Origin: Euperipatoides rowelli
Taxonomy: Eukaryota; Onychophora; Udeonychophora; Euonychophora; Peripatopsidae
Direction: 5' to 3' (one strand)
Length of the DNA: 10,089 nucleotides
Assembly: GCA_003024985.2 (NCBI GenBank)
Contig: PXIH01S0000474.1
Below, piece by piece: positions 7,745 to 10,089 of this stretch. Each line of letters begins with the position of its first letter. Position 1 is the stretch's first letter. The position numbers were made by a program, and so were the translations under genes. The notes beneath the pieces are model-generated. The model ran no database searches. It was not told the DNA's origin and saw nothing but the letters and a program-made list of their open reading frames with translations.

Positions 7745-8160
7745 GCCATCTTTATTAGTACCATATTATAAGAATTTGGTATTAGACACAATTTTAAATA
7801 TTTAGGCTTCATAATTTCAAGATGCAAGTTTAATTTTAAAAGTTTTATGAAATGTAAATTTACACAAAATTCAAAAATCACACACTAAAAAAATGTTAAA
7901 GAATAAAAGAGTATTAATAACAAAACCCATTATGAGAATGGCCCTGTACTAATTAGAAAAGCCTTTATATACTGTAGCCTACATGTAAAATTCAATTAGT
8001 CAGTGTGAGAGTCATTGAGATAGCAACAAAAAATTAAATAATTTAGTTGTAGGAAAACATTTAGGCCTACTATCAACAATAAATTCTTACTTTATCATTT
8101 ATGAAATTAAGACTATCACTGCTTGACTGTTGTTTTCTAAAAATCTAGTGTTAATTACAG

Positions 8161-8172
8161 TATATATATATA
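8161..8172. repeat. (TA)6 dinucleotide run
   Basis: Six TA units preceded by CAG and followed by ACC. This is minor simple sequence. Confidence 0.85.
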
Positions 8173-9236
8173 ACCAATATTTAAGTTTATTCCATACATT
8201 TGCATCTTACACATAATAAAAAATATGTTTTGATGGCCATCAATATTTCTGAGAAAATAATTCATTGTAATTCCTGACTATCCCGTTTCCATAGCATCCT
8301 TTTTGATGTTCATGATATAATTTGATGTATTCTGTGAATCTATAAAATATTAACCTATATTGGCTTTAAAATTATTTTTAAAATAAGTACTTTTACTAAG
8401 TACCTATTGCCTGATACATTTTGCACTGCAACTTTGATATCTTTGACTAAAAGTCTTTATAAGTAAACTGTGTCTGCATTTTGGGAGATAAATATAATAC
8501 GGTACAACTATACTTTTTCTGAAATCTAATTAAATTTGCTTTAAAACTTTGTTTTTAGATTTAATTTGTGTTTAGGTGTATTGAAATTTCGAAAGATTGA
8601 ATTTTAGGAGGGAAAAAAATCATTTTCTAAAACATTGTTTTGATGACACAGTACTATAATGTTGAAGTACATCTTATTAGTTTTAATTCAAGTCATAATA
8701 TATTGCTGTAGGATAAATGTTAGCTTATTTATAATAATTTGAAAAAAAAAAGATTTATCAATTTATTTAAAAAAACAAAAAACAATTTGAATTTCGTTTG
8801 TGAAGTGTAAGTATCAAAATTCTCATTATTTAAGCTTTAAAAATGACAAATTAAAATCTGATTTTTTTTGTTTTTATATACTGGTAGTTTAGTTATTGTA
8901 CTAACAGTACTTTCATGTATTTTTTTTTTATTTAAAAGTATATTAAAATTAAGAAATAAACAACTTTTTAAAATCGCCAAAAGTCTTGTGTACTATATAT
9001 TTAACAATAAATTTGTATTGGATAGGTCAAACCACAATGACACCTCTGACGATACCTTGACAATAATGCAAGTTTTAAAATTATCTATTTTTTATTTCTT
9101 TTGTAGAAAAAGTTCATTTGATTTTTTCCCAATTAAAATAGAAGTCTTGCAAATCAGAGACCAAACATTCCCCTTTTTGTAATTACAAAAGATCGTTTGA
9201 GGCCAATTTCAAACAGGCGGATGCATTAATTTAGGA

Positions 9237-9540
9237 TGTCTTTTACATTAAATCTCATGCAAATTAACGGTTTTCTAGTCTTCAGATGTTAAAACCATAA
9301 TTATTGGACAATTTTATGTCATGATCTTATACAGCGACTGACTATAGTTCTATTGTGGGAATTAAAGTTAAAAATCGCCCCTCTAAAAAAATGCATTTTT
9401 GATATTTTATTGGGGTTCACCATTTATCAAATAAGTCATATTTTTAAACTTATCTAGGTGATATGTTTGTTTTTCATTAATATCTTAAAATAAAATATTC
9501 CAATGCTTTGAAATAGATTTATTATTTTTTTTTTTACAAA
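9237..9540 (+). mobile_element. Partial second copy of the foldback family (left arm plus loop)
   Basis: Direct-orientation relative of about 3021-3306. It shares TTTTAC(A/C)TTAAATC near the start, then TCAGATGTTAAAAC (9282-9295 against 3061-3074) and ATTGGACAATTT. After a diverged middle, 9422-9460 matches 3189-3227 at 37 of 39 bases. The similarity continues through ATTCCAA(T/A)GC(T/A)TTGAAAT into a T-rich stretch that corresponds to the foldback loop. Right of about 9540 the similarity stops, so the inverted right arm is absent. Either this copy was truncated, or it shows the unit from which the foldback was made by inverted duplication. Confidence 0.75.
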
Positions 9541-9663
9541 TATTTTTGCATATGAAACCATGTTAGCTACAAACCGCCTGCACAATTATTGAATGTCAAT
9601 GACTACAAAATGATTCTTTTGACCAACCTAAGATAATTGGCTGAAAATTTTTGGGAGCTATCC

Positions 9664-9997
9664 TTAACCCTTTCCACTCCACCAATTTTCAGAAAATGTG
9701 GATGCTAAAAATCCTTTTTTTTTTTTTTAAAAAAAATTCATTTGGAAATGAAAAAAAATGATTTTAAACTGGTTTACATGAATATCTAATATTTTTTTTT
9801 TCACATATGCAGGGATAATTAGGTCTATTGGTATAGGCTACCATATTTATCAAATTTTGAATTTAAGGTGGCCTAATAAAAATATTATAAAACATATAAG
9901 AATAAACTTATACATTTTTTAAATCAAAATTTCATGCAGATTTTAAAAATCCAAACAAAAAATGTGTGGCAAACAGAAAAGCCACTATACGGGTTAA
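9664..9997. mobile_element. Candidate TTAA-flanked piggyBac-like MITE, about 326 bp plus TTAA borders
   Basis: TTAA (9664-9667) is followed by CCCTTTCCACTCC, the exact complement of the right ends at 74-86 and, after its first base, 1513-1524. On the other side GGG is followed by TTAA (9991-9997). This gives CCC...GGG between two TTAA, the layout expected of piggyBac-like elements. The two terminal repeats agree only in CCC (CCCTTTCCACTCC against CCCGTATAGTGGC), so the right border is less certain. Just inside the left end is a hairpin made of CCAC/GTGG and an inner TTTTC/GAAAA. The element contains T14-A8 (9715-9736) and the second copy of the 90-bp repeat. No coding frame. Confidence 0.45.
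9871..9960 (+). repeat. Dispersed 90-bp repeat, copy 2
   Basis: Same orientation as 2643-2733. AATATTATAAAACAT (9881-9895) is identical in both, and the flanking bases differ by scattered single changes. Here the repeat sits 31 bases from the right TTAA of the surrounding element, so it may be that element's right subterminal region. Confidence 0.75.
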
Positions 9998-10089
9998 TAT
10001 AAGAAATTCGGGATTTTTTTTTTTTTTATTGGCGACTTTTCTAAAAATATTAATTAAAAATCTATTTGTTAGATTTTTTTGTAATTTAG
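9998..10089. other. AT-rich tail of the window
   Basis: Contains a T14 run (10014-10027) and otherwise simple AT-rich sequence. Nothing recognised. Confidence 0.6.

Larger units (their letters stand above)
4800..9236. other. Long AT-rich non-coding stretch, T-run biased
   Basis: About 4.4 kb without a supportable gene, RNA or family repeat. Its long homopolymers are mainly T on this strand (for example 5827-5843, 6639-6650, 6873-6883, 7289-7299, 7729-7744). It has three of the five exact TAGGCCTAC sites (6609, 7157, 8062) and several one-base-shorter variants. Small hairpins occur at 7248-7278 and 7329-7378. The stretch could be intron or intergenic; I see no exon in it. Confidence 0.6.

Noticed and set aside
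8868-9182. Longest open frame in the window, 104 codons on the plus strand
   Set aside because: It opens at TTG, the first ATG comes only at about codon 67, and the composition is rich in Phe, Leu, Ile and Lys as expected from AT-rich non-coding DNA. The hydrophobic stretch near its start comes from T-rich sequence. There is no recognisable domain and no support from context.
9215-9580. CAGGCGG near 9215 and CCGCCTG near 9574 as terminal repeats around the partial foldback copy
   Set aside because: Only 7 bp match and the neighbouring bases disagree, so it is likely chance.
4634-9815. Several pyrimidine-rich stretches ending in AG (near 4647, 5296, 5510, 9812) that look like splice acceptors
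   Set aside because: Such sites are expected often by chance in T-rich DNA, and none is followed by an open frame or paired with a convincing donor.

Overview
This window looks like non-coding DNA from an animal genome, most likely an invertebrate. The signs are strong A+T richness, many long A and T runs, no convincing open frame of normal gene length, a pure trinucleotide microsatellite, several small non-autonomous DNA transposons, and the palindrome TAGGCCTA used far more often than this base composition predicts. I cannot name the species. A single N at 7621 shows that this is draft assembly. I see no protein-coding exon, tRNA, rRNA or CRISPR array that I can defend. The longest open stretch (8868-9182) has no ATG until near its end and low-complexity composition. 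The window could be intergenic or the inside of a long intron.

Layout. 1-86 is the right end of a TTAA-flanked (piggyBac-like) element that enters from outside the window. 91-1213 is AT-rich with only a small tandem repeat and weak hairpins. 1218-1524 is a second TTAA-flanked candidate carrying the same terminal sequence. 1529-2388 holds an (ATT)12 microsatellite and a slightly GC-richer patch with a hairpin and a 40-codon Cys-rich frame. 2389-2623 is a decayed inverted-repeat element, and 2643-2733 is one copy of a 90-bp dispersed repeat.

The most structured part is 2881-3831. It is an almost complete foldback: two long arms of inverted sequence around a loop of about 108 bp, bounded by TA on both sides. 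Its right arm is interrupted by a 162-bp hAT-type MITE (3581-3742) with an 8-bp target duplication. From 3835 to about 9236 there is AT-rich DNA whose long homopolymers are nearly all T on this strand; the reverse holds left of about 3.6 kb. At 9237-9540 a second, partial copy of the foldback family appears (left arm plus loop, no right arm). A third TTAA-flanked element follows (9664-9997) and contains the other copy of the 90-bp repeat.

The window therefore records layered transposon insertions. The best candidates for something undescribed are the foldback family and the TTAA-ended family. In the latter, each of three copies carries a different hairpin just inside the same conserved end. 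All alignments and counts were made by eye.
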